NCBI RefSeq assembly: GCF_964204865.1
Contig: NC_135252.1
Coordinates: 15,459,383 to 15,523,382 of the forward strand
Direction: 5' to 3'
Length of the DNA: 64,000 nucleotides
Source: Styela clava
Lineage: Eukaryota; Chordata; Ascidiacea; Stolidobranchia; Styelidae
Below are positions 38,201-49,680 of the stretch, piece after piece. The notes under the pieces are model-generated. The model saw only the letters and a program-made list of their open reading frames with translations, had not been told where the DNA came from and searched no databases. The position numbers were made by a program, and so were the translations under genes. The first letter of the stretch is position 1. Each line of letters opens with the position of its first letter.

Positions 38201-41200
38201 GCGCTTGACTATTGCACTTTTCGAAAATGATAATTTTGTAAGGCGGAAACGAAGGGGGAATTGCCCCCCCCCCTCCTTCCCCCACGGGTGTCCGCCCCTG
38301 GTTGCACTACTGAAAGGATGAATCTATTTCAGGCTAATTTTAATATCGGTAGAATTTCATCACCATGTTTTTCGTTTTAACAGAATGCCAGGTATTGTCA
38401 GTGTTAGATCGAATGCAACATATACTTATACACCAAGAGGTAAGACTTTTTAATGCTTATTTTGAGAGTGTTTTTGCAAATTGGAACGTTTGGAAATTAT
38501 AACTAAAGTTGCGAGCTAAACCAAGAAAATAAGCTAATGTTTACTTACAATTATGCCTTAAAATCTGTCGCTGTGCGTAAAAACTTTGTTGAGAATTTGT
38601 GAAGATATTGATTGTTATGTCACATTTGACACATTTCTGATTAGCAATGTTATGGACTAATTAGGGAAACGTCCATTATTTAAATGATTGATTTTCTTTA
38701 GGTGGAACACCACCAACTTCTAGTATGCCTACTCCCTATCCTCCGAGTGGAACACAGTCAATGAATCAACAGATGCCCAACATGGGAAGCCCAAGGGTCC
38801 ACCCTAACACTCAGCAAATGCATCCGATGGGTGCTGACCATATGCCCGGACCCGGACAAATGATACCACGGGGGCCGCCACCACAACAAATGGTCCCAAG
38901 TCCGCCACAGCAGCAAGCCATACAGCAAATGCCCACTATGCAGGGGCAACATGGTCCAAGACCATCTCAACCTCAAGCTATGAAAACTTCAATTTCCCCC
39001 GAGAATGCTCAGAAACATTCTGAAAAAGCAGAAAGTAGGATTTATATTTTATAAGTTTGATGCTAGATCTAGCATGTTTGCTCAATTTGTGTATAATCTG
39101 CAGAAAATCGACTTCGTTATGCTATTTGGATTTCCAAAATTCCTCTTCTTAAAAATATACTCTTGTCGCTAGAAGGTTTTTGCTTTTATTTATTTCAAAA
39201 TGTTCTGTGTTTTCTATGGGATTTATTTTTTGTGTCCAATGACTTCATCAAAATTAAGAATGGGCAACTTGTGGCGTTCTCATTTGTTGTTATCTTGTGA
39301 TCAGAAGTCCTAAAAACTGCGGTACCGGTAGTACTGTGAAAGATTGTATACCTTTACTACTTCATTTTGGCCTTCGTGTCCTTATATATGCACATCACTC
39401 TCTTGTTTCTATTAAGGAATGCAAGGCTTGCAGTTTTTGTGATGAATTTTAGATATTTGACACTAGTTCCACTCCATGCAAGGAAAATTGTTTTCAAATC
39501 CTGTGTTTTTTGACTCATTCTGTGTTTTGTTTTTTGCCTATTTGCCAATTATTACTCACTGCATTCCATGAGTACAGAAATAACCTGCATGCCCTCTTCA
39601 GTTGTTCACTTCAAATAAAAGTAATTTTTGACTTGCATGGTCATTCATTCAATTTTGCTTCATTTTAGTGATGAAGAAACCAGCTGAACAGCCACAAACA
39701 CAACCAACAGGAGGAAAAATAAGTCAGCTGAAGGATTTTGCAGAGAAGTTCAAGGTATCGTAGTGTAATACTGAAACAACTTTCAGAATTGGTTCCTTTC
39801 CTCAGATGACCTATCATGCCTTACTTAGGGTGTTTCCTAAGATAGATACATCCTGGACGTTTATATCGCTTGGACGTTCATATCGAAGTAGCATGGTTTT
39901 TTTTTTGTAGTAGTAGTCAACTTTGCAATTGTTTATCATCTTAATGCAGTGGTTTTCAACCATTTTGGAAGCGTATATTTAAACAATGTACGTGTATTAA
40001 TAGATGAATTACACTAAAAAAATCAATAATTGGAAAGTTTTGTTTTACACTTCAATATGTCTTTCATAGTCATTTTGTGAATTCTTTTCGTTAGCTTCCG
40101 ACTGATGTAAAGAAGGAATCGACAAATCAATCATCTGTTGCTACAACACAATCTGTGAACAAAGTCCCACAGCAGCAACAACAACAACAAAGACCGCCAC
40201 CCAATATGGGTCAACCACCTCCTCAAACAATGAATCGACCACAACCATATCCTAATCCCGCACACCAGCAGCAACACCCCTATCCATCACCTCAGCAACA
40301 GCATCCTCAGCAATCTTATGTTGGACCGATGGGTCCACAGGATCATGGTGCCGCTATGCAGCATGGCATGCCTCAAAACGCAGGCCCCGTGCCTGGGAAC
40401 GTGATGTTGCAACAACCAAAACATCAAACGCATCCAGGTGTAGTAAATCAAATGCATTCTCATCCTCAACAAATGAGTCATGTACAGATTCCAGTGGCTG
40501 CTCCCAGCATTCAACAGTTTTCTGCACCAGTGCCTTCACCGCAGCATCCCGCAATGCAACCGATGTCTCGTCCGATGGACAGCCCGAAAATGATGCCAAA
40601 TAGAATGATGCAGCCGGTTGACAAAAACATTCCACCGGTGCAGCAGAAACCACTGACTTCTGCCAAAGTGGAAGTTTCGAACTTTCAACATAATGCTAAT
40701 ATTCATGTTGTTACTGGTCCGCCTGTTTCTCAGGCAAATCCATCTGCGGTTATTACAGTAAGTGCCGCCAATTCGTCCCCCATTGTATCTTCCCATTATC
40801 AAGTTCCTGCAATACCTACGACTCAAATTGCTCAACCACAAAGGCAATCACCTACAGCAGCCCAAGGTTGGTACCGTTTTTTTTTTTTGTTGCTTTTTTT
40901 TTGACGGAGGGATGGCCTGGCGGTTATCATCTCTAATTCAAATCCCCCATATCAACCTCGAAAGAGGACTATTTTTATGTTTGTGTTTCTAATATATTTT
41001 GTACCTGCGTTCTTTTTTTTAGTGGGTCAACCGTCATCATCGCCAACAATAGAACCAAGTACAACCCCTGTACCTAGTTCTCAACATTCTGCAAACACGT
41101 CTATCACATCACCCACAGCGGGAATGTAAGTTTATTTATTTGAATTGTGGTAGAAAAAAAAGTGATCGGCATTAACAATGCATGACTAATTATATAGTTT

Positions 41201-44200
41201 GCAATTATGGCAAATTTCAATTAAAAATTTCTCTTTTTGAACTTAGTAATTGATGTGCTACTTCAAATAAAAGTACATAAATTATTATGAAAGATGTTAT
41301 ATTTCAAACATTTTGTAAGTTAAAATAACTGATTTATTTCAACTTTTGCCCAGTTAGCAGTTAGATATTAATTTATTCATGTATACTTGTTTTGTAATTT
41401 CGTTATTTTATTCTTCTAAGAATAGGCTGGAAATCCAAAATTGAACTTAAATAATGACTGTTTTTATGTTTAAACCTTATCATCTGTAGATTTTATTTTG
41501 GTTTTTTACTTCATTTTAGTAAAGCCCTCAACCCAGAGGCACAAGAATTCAAACCAAGAACACCTGCGGTGAGAAATTCATTTTCAGCATTTAATGTAAA
41601 ATATAAACGAATATTAGAAAATACCCGAAGAATTTCTACTCGCACGATTTTTTCAATTTTTTCATTTTATGATTTAAAGCAGCGTTTCTCAAACTGTGTG
41701 CGTGCCGCAAGACATTCTCAGGTGTGCCGCAGAGCTTTTTGGAAGTTAAAAAAATAAGTTATTTGTATAACATATAGGCATGCATCAATAGGCCAAGACT
41801 TGAGTATCCAGCAGTATTAGACTGGTAACATTATTGTATTTGCCTTATTGCTGTAGTAAGGGTGATTGTCACATCATAATTGTATTGTTATGCAATAATG
41901 TATTTATATAGACGCCATCTTCCGCTATGTTGACTTGCGCGCTTAGTTAGGCTAACAGTAAAGCAAATTGGACGAGTCTATCTGCTTACAAATTCTATTT
42001 ACCAGTAATCATCGGTGTAAAATCCATAAAAGTAATCTAGTCATTTGCATCTTCATGGCTTCGTGAAAATAGATTATCTGCTAAGGCTGAAATTAAAAGC
42101 AAAAAAAGGGAGCGATGGAACCTCATTTTAATTGTTTTTTAAAGCAGGCACACACATCGTATTAACATTTGCAGAATAATTTGTTTAACGCTAACTTAAT
42201 TTTTTTACAAGTGTGCCGCAAATTTTTTTTCATTTGCTTAGTGCGCCGCGAACAAAAAAAGTTTGAGAACCACTGATTTAAAGTAATGCTTTTAATTCAA
42301 CTTTCTTTGTATTGCAAGACTAATAGTGAATAATGCCAAATTCAAGCTTAAATATGGCATATCATTATTTTTTTCGCAATTCTAAAATTTTTTGAACAAA
42401 TGAAAAAAGTTTTTGAATGCCACACAATGTGATCTATTAGTATGCTTTTTCTGGATCTTTAATCCATTGGATCCAATTATTATAATCAGTTTCCAATAAA
42501 TTTGGTTAGCATTTGTATAATATTGAATTAATGTGACTATATTATAGCTTGTCTCATCTCTCATACATAACATGTATTAATAAACTCTGGTGGCATTTCT
42601 TCATTATTTTTTCAGAAACCGTCGCCCATTGCTACAAGAGCAACAACACCACAAGCAGTATGTATTTTATTCTTTTGTTATTTAAAATGTGGCAGCTAAA
42701 AATGTATCATAATAGATATGCTATTTTGACGCAAAAAATTTGTCAACTGTTCATTCAAATTCTTAGCCCTCAGTGTGTCTATGTATATCAGACATAGTTG
42801 TTGTAGGGCATATTTGCTGATTAGGAATACTCGATGTGCGGAGAACATTGTTGCTATGACAGTACATGTGACAGGTTGGCTACGCAGCGCCTTGGTATAA
42901 GACTGCATGAAGGATTTCGTGTAATGGGGAGATATGCTACTGCATACAATTTTAGATAGGCAAATTTGATTGGTTAAATTAAAAATAATTTTATTAAACC
43001 ATTCTTTCTGAACTTTGAATTTTAAGTAATAATATTCTTATTGCGTTATTAGATTTCCTGAATTTTTTTTCATCATATCCTCCATTATTATTGTTTTTCA
43101 GCAAATGCCAATATATGCTTTTGTTCAAGCACCAGTGGCAAGTGGTATGGGACCACAAACCCCCACCCAAATTGCAACACCAGTATACAACGCAGGTAAA
43201 CAAACTCGATTTTAGAACATTCTTGATTCTTGTTAGTAGAACTGTTCATTAGCCTACGTAGGATAGATTTTAATATTTATACCGGGGAAGAGACTGCTCG
43301 ATGGCATACCACGGCCTCTCATCTGGTTACCAGTCCATGTCCGGTTTGGGTTTAGCTAGCCAGGTATTTGTTTCAGATGTATGGACTTGATAGTGGAGGA
43401 AGACGTACGACCAGTAATATGAGCCTGTGCAGGGTAATCAGAAGTGTGATGACAAGCTTAGTTTCTAATGCTTAGCACGGCACACTATTATCTTGTATTT
43501 ATATTGTATTAATTTATTTTCTTATTTCATTTAAACCAGCTCCAATGCCTCCAATGCATGCAGATATGCAACAAATATATCACACCCAGTTCCCACAAGT
43601 AAGCATTTTCTTTGTTTCATTTTTTCAATTTATAGAATTCGTAAAGAAATTTTCATTCACCAAAACAATTTTTATATCCTATTTTAGCAATATATACCGG
43701 TACAAATGCCAGGACAACAATTTGCCTTTGATCAAAATGGTCAACCTGTATATGCTAGTCCAGCACCGCAGCAGGCAATGATGGCTCAAAATGCTAGAAT
43801 GGCTGCTACAATACCGGGCACACCACAACAACATATTCAACAATATCAATCTGATCAAGGACCTGCACCTGTGTATGGTGAGTATTAGATGTTTCATTGT
43901 TATGACCAATGCTGCTATTAAAACAATATCTAGTTTTTTCTTAGGATTCAATTGAATCAAATTGACGTGTGCGGAATTGACCAGATGCATAACAAGCCTT
44001 TATGTCAAGTTAACAATGTTTGAAACATTTGACACTTAGGTATACTAGTTATTCTCAATCGATATCCTTTTGATATCTTTTACAGTACCTGTGGCTCCAC
44101 AAGGATCAAACTTTATGCAGCAGAGACCCCATTCTGCACATACGCCAACTCAGGTAAGATAAGAATTAGTTGTTCATTGAACCTAATTTATCCACATAGA

Positions 44201-46190
44201 TTATACCAGTGGTTTCCAACAACCCGAATTTTTAAAAAATTAATTGTAAAATCTTGCGACCCCTGGATATGCTCAAATACTAAACGGCATGTAGTGCTTT
44301 CATGGCCACAAAATTAATTGACTTGTATAAAACAATCATTTTTATGTGACATTTATTTTCCCAGAAATTTCCTCAAAATGAGGAAGCTGTGCTCATTTGC
44401 CATCAGCGAGTTTTTGATATTGTGTGGCATAGCTTTAGGCCTACTTAAGCAAAAAAAACTGAACGCTGCCAAGCCTTTACTCGTTGATACTTCTGTAATA
44501 TACAATTACTATTGAGCAAAACATTAATACCAAATATAAATTAATAAATCAAATTTACTACAAAGGATTTTATTGAGAAAAATAAGCGACCCATTATCTT
44601 GAATTTTTTTTTTTTTTTGAGGTAATATCACAACTGTATTACCGTAACAAATAGATTAACCCATTTCAAATCCTTATGCCTGTCAGGGGAAAAATTTAAA
44701 TTAAAAGGATTCTACAAATCCTGTAGTTAATGTTGGTGACTTCTAAAAAAATATCTGCCTTTGCTTTTGCATAGGTTACACACGTCACAGCTTCAAGTCC
44801 TGCAACCCAATCCACACAGCAAACCCAGCAACCTACAGGTCATCCGGCTATGGTTCCTGCACATGGAGTTCAACAGGGGGGCGGACCAGTATGGATGCCA
44901 ATTAACGCAAAGTATGTTTTAAAAATCACCATTACGGTGTTTGAGTCATTGGCGCATCTTCTTCCAGCTATAGATGAACTGAGTCCCTTTGAGTATATTG
45001 AGCATAAATGAATCTGGTCATAGTGCGAGTCAACTCTCAAGATGAGTGGCTTTTCCTGGCTTCCTGGTCATTTCATAAATTTTGAATGTTTTCCCCGAAA
45101 TTTCCTTTCATTCAACTCAAAAAAGAAGGCTTGAGAGTTAGTTGTGGGCCGCACACGACATTCCAGAATATTTGACCCTTTGTCAGGAAACATTAAGTAT
45201 TCTCATGCCAAATCACTCATGCACCTACTCAATGTAAATTTATACTGTGTTATTTTAAACCACATTGGGCCTAGTCTCATACAATACACCTAGCTGTATG
45301 TATTATAATGTTTGAATTCATACAAATGAACGACTTTAACTGAATTATAACGGTATGAATATGATACAGATATAAAGTTACAGGTGATGTTATTTTCTAG
45401 TTCAAATATAATGATGGTGCCAAGCGGCCAACCTCAACCAATGCAAATGAATCAACCACCGCAACATACCCACTACTTGAGTGCTATGCCAGCAGGACAG
45501 ATTCCTTCATCAGTTGCAATGTCCAATCCTGTGCAACAAAAAGGACAACAACAACAAATCCCAGCTGGACACTATATGGCTCAAACCCCGCAGAGATCAT
45601 GTAAGATTTTTTTTTCTAATATGTAATATATTGACTCGCCTGCATAGTTTTTTTGCTTACCTATCATCTTCTAAAAATATTGAAAATCATAGTTACAGAG
45701 TGCAACAAAAATCAGTCGGGTAAAAATAAAGGAGATACTTGGCAGATAATATGAAAAACATATAGATCCTAATAAAACCTAATATGCTAAATATGGAAGG
45801 AGACAAGGAAGCGTGTGGGATGGTTAAAGCAACAACACATTATATCGCCGCAGTAGTTATTTCACAATTTTCAGAAATTTACTTTTTGGATCGAGGCTAT
45901 TTGTATGGTTTCAAAGTTGTGCCTGTTAAAGTTTTGATTTTAGGTATTGCCTTACGTCCATTGTTAGGTTTGGCTGTGAAGATCTGTAATTTACAAAAAT
46001 GCAATTTGCCCAAAACCCCGAAATGTGACATAATACCTGTTGTGGCCATCATTATTATAGGAACTTTTGTGTAACAGAAATGCTTACGCCTTCACCTAAT
46101 TGTCGAACTTTTAAATTAGGCTTCATTGAATTATATTTTTATTCTTCTTCAGATGGACAATATCAATCACCTTCTGCAAACAATCAGTGA
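26248..46190 (+). CDS. ATXN2: Ataxin-2 (ATXN2/ATXN2L family), 29 coding exons
   Basis: Exons: 26248-26288, 26803-26842, 27378-27434, 27583-27654, 28728-28920, 29690-29927, 30373-30531, 31053-31145, 31749-31820, 32213-32452, 32887-32954, 33041-33177, 33689-33992, 35001-35630, 36421-36568, 38384-38439, 38702-39034, 39669-39754, 40095-40866, 41023-41125, 41520-41568, 42616-42657, 43102-43195, 43540-43598, 43688-43877, 44086-44153, 44775-44911, 45401-45600, 46153-46190. All phases agree, giving 1572 aa (human about 1313). Lsm domain, residues ~32-134 (VKNGGSYEGVFHTFNPK); LsmAD, ~150-266 (NGWGADEMFRANEEKYGV, YDSSLSNYT); a DR/RGG-rich stretch follows; ISQLKDFAEKFK in exon 18; 7-Gln tract at 40170-40190; PAM2 LNPEAQEFKPR in exon 21, ~1284-1295; Gln/Pro/Met-rich C-terminus. 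Known role: RNA-binding stress-granule and translation factor that binds poly(A)-binding protein through PAM2. The N-terminal Gln tract of human ATXN2 is absent. Vertebrate ATXN2 and ATXN2L are paralogues; this is probably the single pre-duplication gene. Confidence 0.95.
29030..29180 (-). repeat. Dispersed repeat family 3 in ataxin-2 intron 5
   Basis: Its reverse complement shares TAACACAGGCAGTCCCC, TAGAACTAAAAT, and AAATTGTGGCCTAACCCTAA with the copies at 17515 and 18660. It does not contain the CCHCR1 exon piece, which shows that the repeat exists independently of that gene. Confidence 0.7.
30660..31020. mobile_element. Decayed hAT-like element in ataxin-2 intron 7
   Basis: Text such as AATAATACAGGAAAT, AAATAGACAATAC, GACCGATGTG-TTGC and TACTGGTTCCAAATCTTTCAAA is shared in the same order with the better preserved element at 34075-34383. 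Ends are too diverged to place exactly. Confidence 0.55.
34075..34383. mobile_element. hAT-like MITE in ataxin-2 intron 13
   Basis: The left end CAGTGTTCTTCAAATTTTTT and right end (reverse complement CAGAACTCTTCAAACT) form inverted repeats. The flanking 8-mers ATATATAA and ATATATAG differ at one position, as expected of an 8-bp target duplication. Same family as the fragments at 30660 and 53075. Confidence 0.75.
34531..34730 (+). mobile_element. tRNA-derived SINE, family 4, in ataxin-2 intron 13
   Basis: Begins GTGGGTGCGATTGTATACTG with an A-box-like TGGTTAAAGCGTTAG and a B-box-like GGTTCAAATCTC, and the head closes with TGCCCAC that can pair with the first seven bases (two wobbles). The anticodon and T stems do not form well and a ~120 bp non-tRNA body follows, so it is a SINE, not a tRNA gene. 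Confidence 0.6.
36085..36290 (+). mobile_element. SINE family 1 in ataxin-2 intron 14
   Basis: The text ATCATGCTAAGCGTTGGAAAT, AGCTCTGATTACCCTG, TATGGCTTCCTCCACAAGCA and AAGTCCCATGCG matches the 8805 copy; the pyrimidine-rich tail is missing. Confidence 0.7.
36608..38300. mobile_element. hAT-type non-autonomous transposon, 1693 bp, in ataxin-2 intron 15
   Basis: The element starts CAGGGGCGGACAC and ends with its exact complement GTGTCCGCCCCTG, and is flanked by a perfect 8-bp direct repeat GTTGCACT (36600-36607 and 38301-38308). Both are hAT hallmarks. G- and C-runs lie just inside the ends. The longest interior open frames (91 aa at 37228, 120 aa minus at 38088) show no BED finger or hATC motif that I recognise, so it is non-autonomous or decayed. 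The perfect target duplication suggests a fairly recent insertion. Confidence 0.88.
40905..40960 (+). repeat. tRNA-like SINE head fragment, family 2
   Basis: GGAGGGATGGCCTGGCGGTTA followed by AATTCAAATCCCCC resembles the A and B boxes seen at 14803. It is a short fragment within ataxin-2 intron 19. Confidence 0.4.
41680..42275. mobile_element. hAT-type MITE, 596 bp, in ataxin-2 intron 21
   Basis: The left end CAGCGTTTCTCAAACTGTGT and the right end (reverse complement CAGTGGTTCTCAAACT) are inverted repeats, and a perfect 8-bp target duplication ATTTAAAG flanks the element (41672-41679 and 42276-42283). Repeated GTGCCGCA/GTGCGCCGCG text inside is typical of this group. No transposase remains. 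Confidence 0.88.
43268..43492 (-). mobile_element. SINE family 1, reverse, in ataxin-2 intron 23
   Basis: Read on the minus strand it shares TGCTAAGCATTAGAAAC, CTTCTGATTACCCTGCAC and TCTTCCCCGGTATAAATAT with the 8805 copy. Part of the middle is diverged. Confidence 0.7.
44208..44300. repeat. hAT-like element left end
   Basis: CAGTGGTTTCCAACAACCCG followed by TTGCGACCCCTGGATA is the left-end text of a known hAT-like non-autonomous type. A GCGACCCATT echo at about 44586 may mark its other half, but no right inverted repeat was found. Similar fragments lie at 39955 and 51985. Confidence 0.45.
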
Positions 46191-49100
46191 ACAAGAATAT
46201 TTGAACATTGAATAAATTTTAAGGTCAACCATAAGTAGCAAATGGGGAACTTCTTAACGATAGATCTATGTCTATGTGTGTGTGTGTGTGTGTTTATTTA
46301 CTTTAAACTTATTTACTATTTTTCGTCATTTTTTTTGTTTATTATTGGTGCTGTGATGGAACGATTACCTTGATATGGTTTTTCTTGAGTGCCCCGCCAT
46401 CTCTACAGACTGTCTCTATGTCGAGTTAGCTGGCTGAACTTTTTTCATGATCGTACCACAGGGCTGATTTTACAAATTTAATCGCAACCAGCTGGTTGGC
46501 CATAACCAAATACTGGTCTATTTCGAATACATTCTAAATTCCTCCAAATAAATTTTATTCACATTTCTAAAATTCAAGGACATAGGAATTGAGCTTCAAT
46601 AATATTCTCATAGCGAATCATCTATAAATACAAATGGCATGTGTGATATCACTAAAATTAGTGCTTTTCTTGCTTCCAGGAAAAAAGAATTCGTAAACAT
46701 TACAGTTTTTTTACTTATAAATTGTGACTTATCTTGGCAACCACAGAAAACATCAACTAAACGCCCAGTGAAATGTTTGAAATCCTACAATATAATCGAA
46801 GTCCTTAACAACACACACATATTTTGACACGGCTAATTTTTGTTATAAACTGTTTATCATCATGTGAGTATAATTTGGCCCATCGACATCGGAGGTTACT
46901 TGTTCCTGAGTGAAATGTAAAAAACTTTTCGTCTCATTCATACATATTTTTGCATTTGAGTAAGCAGCATGATAATGGGGCAAGTCTGAATTTGTGGTTA
47001 TCTTCTGCTGTGTATGATCATTGTTAAGCATTATGAGGTTTCTTATTTCATATCTATTGACATAAAAATTAAAGATGAACATTTTTAATTTTAATATTTA
47101 GCTTCGAAACCATTGGACAAGGGTATACTGCTATAATTTGTTTTAACCCTTCATAAAAATAAGTTTTCTTGCAAGTCTCATTCAATCTCTCTATCAGCTT
47201 CGATCCACTGTATTACTGATTCGGTGCCCAAGGTGGTGGTCGTTTTATGCTAGGTTAAATGTTTTAAAATTGTGCTGTTATTAACATTGTTTTGTAAATC
47301 ATCTTTGAATTTTGTGTTAATTCATAAGCGGGATAAAAATGACATATTACTTAAAAATATTCAAACTGAAAAAGGAGTAGATAGAATATCACCATTAAAT
47401 CACTGACAAATATTTCCCTAATACATAATTACAAATCAGAAATACAATCTTTTTCGCTGTAACTAGCGTTTTATTTGAAAAAAAAAATCAAATTGAATAG
47501 ACACTGTCTAAAAAATTGTTGGGGTTATATTCAATGCTCAATAAACTCATGACTATCAATTTATTATCATTATGCTATTCAATAGTGTCTTCATTCAAGT
47601 CTCAAAGATTGTCTACAACAAGTAATGCCAAGCTCAAGAGCTGGGGTTCCCTATATTCTTATTCCTATTTATTTCCTATATACCTACTTTTTGAAACATT
47701 TTGTATGTCATTACTGCATAATTCTCTAGGTATAAAAGTACAAATTCATCTTAATTTAGAAACCCTACTTCCAGACAAAATAGTGAATAAAATCGTGATT
47801 AATGAAGATCCAAATTCACCGAAACAGGCTATTTTAAATGTTTTGTGCCTTTTATGAATGTATGTTGCGTTTCTTTTTCTCTGTTGCTGTTATTATTATT
47901 ATTTACTCTTATTCATTTATGTCGCTTTTAATCAATTTCTCTGACTCTCAAGCTGTGTTATCTTGTGATACTCATCCATTTTGCTGCTAAGCACATGTTG
48001 TTAGCTTGAGAGTTAATGTTTTTAATAATGTTTTGTTTCATGTGTCATTTGTGTGCTCCTGGTTGGCCAAACACAGAGATATCATACTCATAAAGAATAT
48101 ATCAATATAATCAAATCTGGTTTACATGCAAAAGTATTCCTATTAGGAAATATGATATATTATAAAACGAATTTTCTGTAAAAAACGTTACACAAGCTCA
48201 CCAAATAACTTATCCTAAATTCATATTGCGCAATAATGCTAAACTGTCTTTGGATTTAGGTGGGATTTTTCATAGTTGTATACTTATAATCGTAGCTTTG
48301 ATTTTTGGAGTTCACTCTCATTTATACCCAAACAGGCAAGTTTCACTTATCGAGAATAACACTGTTACTCGAACTCAATTTTTTTTTGATATATGGTCAA
48401 TCGTGGGCACTGGATTCATCTGCTACTTCCATATTACTTATAATCAACACATTGAAGTAAATCACTCATTTGGATCACACTATCTCGATTGATTTATACA
48501 ACTATAATTAGTTTATGGTCCAGATTTCATAAATGAAGCATTGCTCTATAAAAAAAACACTGAATTATATGGATTCATGTGAAAACCGAGCATTTTTTCC
48601 ACAACATAATCATCTGTAAGGTCATGTTTTGAGTAGTCATGTAGTCAACACATAAAAATTACTTCAGATCAAACAAACCAATTTCAATGAAACCTACTTG
48701 GTTGTATTTTTGCAACTTATTGGACAAATTTTTTGTAGGTCTACAAATAATATCTCAGAGCTATTTTTTATATTAACGAATAAGTTAACTCAATTTTCGG
48801 CATAATTTGAGAGCCTTCCCCGGGTTGAATAGGACAGTTTTACGTTTTGTCCTTGTTGATTGTGTAGTCACTACTTCAATCTTGTTCAGTTGTTATTGTT
48901 TGCGGATTTTTGGTTTACCACCCTTGTTAACATTTTCAGTTTATATTTAAAACTGAAAATCATCAAGTGTTTTCTTGTGATCTTATGATTTATTTATTCT
49001 ATTTTGCTTTATTGTATTTTTCATTGATTTTCTTCAATTTTAAATAGGATTTTTAGGATATTTTACTCATTGAATCACTTTTGCTAGCTGCGAGCTGGTT

Positions 49101-49680
49101 GATATATACAAGGATATATCCATGTCTTAAGTATTTTGAATATTTAAGTCTCACCCATTTTCCTTGCATAGAAAATTTATTCCTTGTCAAGTATGAGCAA
49201 TAGATAAGTACAATTTCACATACTTTCCAATAATAGACACATGACCGGATCTTTTTATACAAATAACATATAATTTCTGGCCTCAAGTTAAAATCTGAAC
49301 AGTCCATCCAACTTTTCAAAATAAATGCCAATAACAATAATGCAGCATGTGCTTGAACATTATAAGTCTTAATTATAGGTCATTCGCATTGGGCAGACAT
49401 TGAACACAAGTTCGCCTGCAACAGAAATTGCATCCATAATTATACAGGTCATAACGATTATGTTTGCTCAAACCTCTGCCAAATGCATTTCTCTTGCCTA
49501 CTTAATTAAGCTGATTGTAGGTAATATCATCTGTGATATGTTTCGGTAAAATATGGATAACAATCGTTTCATCTAGTGTCGGATTTTTAGTTGAAAAAAT
49601 CCTGTCTACAAAAACTGAATAAACACATTGTAAAATTAATCCTGTCTGACTCGAGTTGTTGAAAAGTTATATTAGTGGGT
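46191..49680 (+). other. Probable ataxin-2 3' UTR and downstream spacer
   Basis: Long AT-rich stretch free of recognisable transposons compared with the introns, as in a long 3' UTR. AATAAA-type signals occur soon after the stop (about 46212) and again near 49618. Open frames at 47516-47857 and 48226-48492 show no family motif and no splice context. I could not choose the true 3' end. Confidence 0.4.
46275..46293. repeat. Short (TG)n microsatellite
   Basis: An uninterrupted TG run of about nine units, 85 bases after the ataxin-2 stop codon, in the presumed 3' UTR. Confidence 0.8.

Noticed and set aside
40287..40847. Three minus-strand frames of 75-103 codons opposite ataxin-2 exon 19
   Set aside because: They arise from the Gln/Pro/Met-rich codon composition of the plus-strand exon and show no splice or family support.
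45784..46074. 96-codon open frame in the last ataxin-2 intron with hydrophobic stretches
   Set aside because: No acceptor/donor in phase, no conserved motif, and the flanking exons join perfectly without it.
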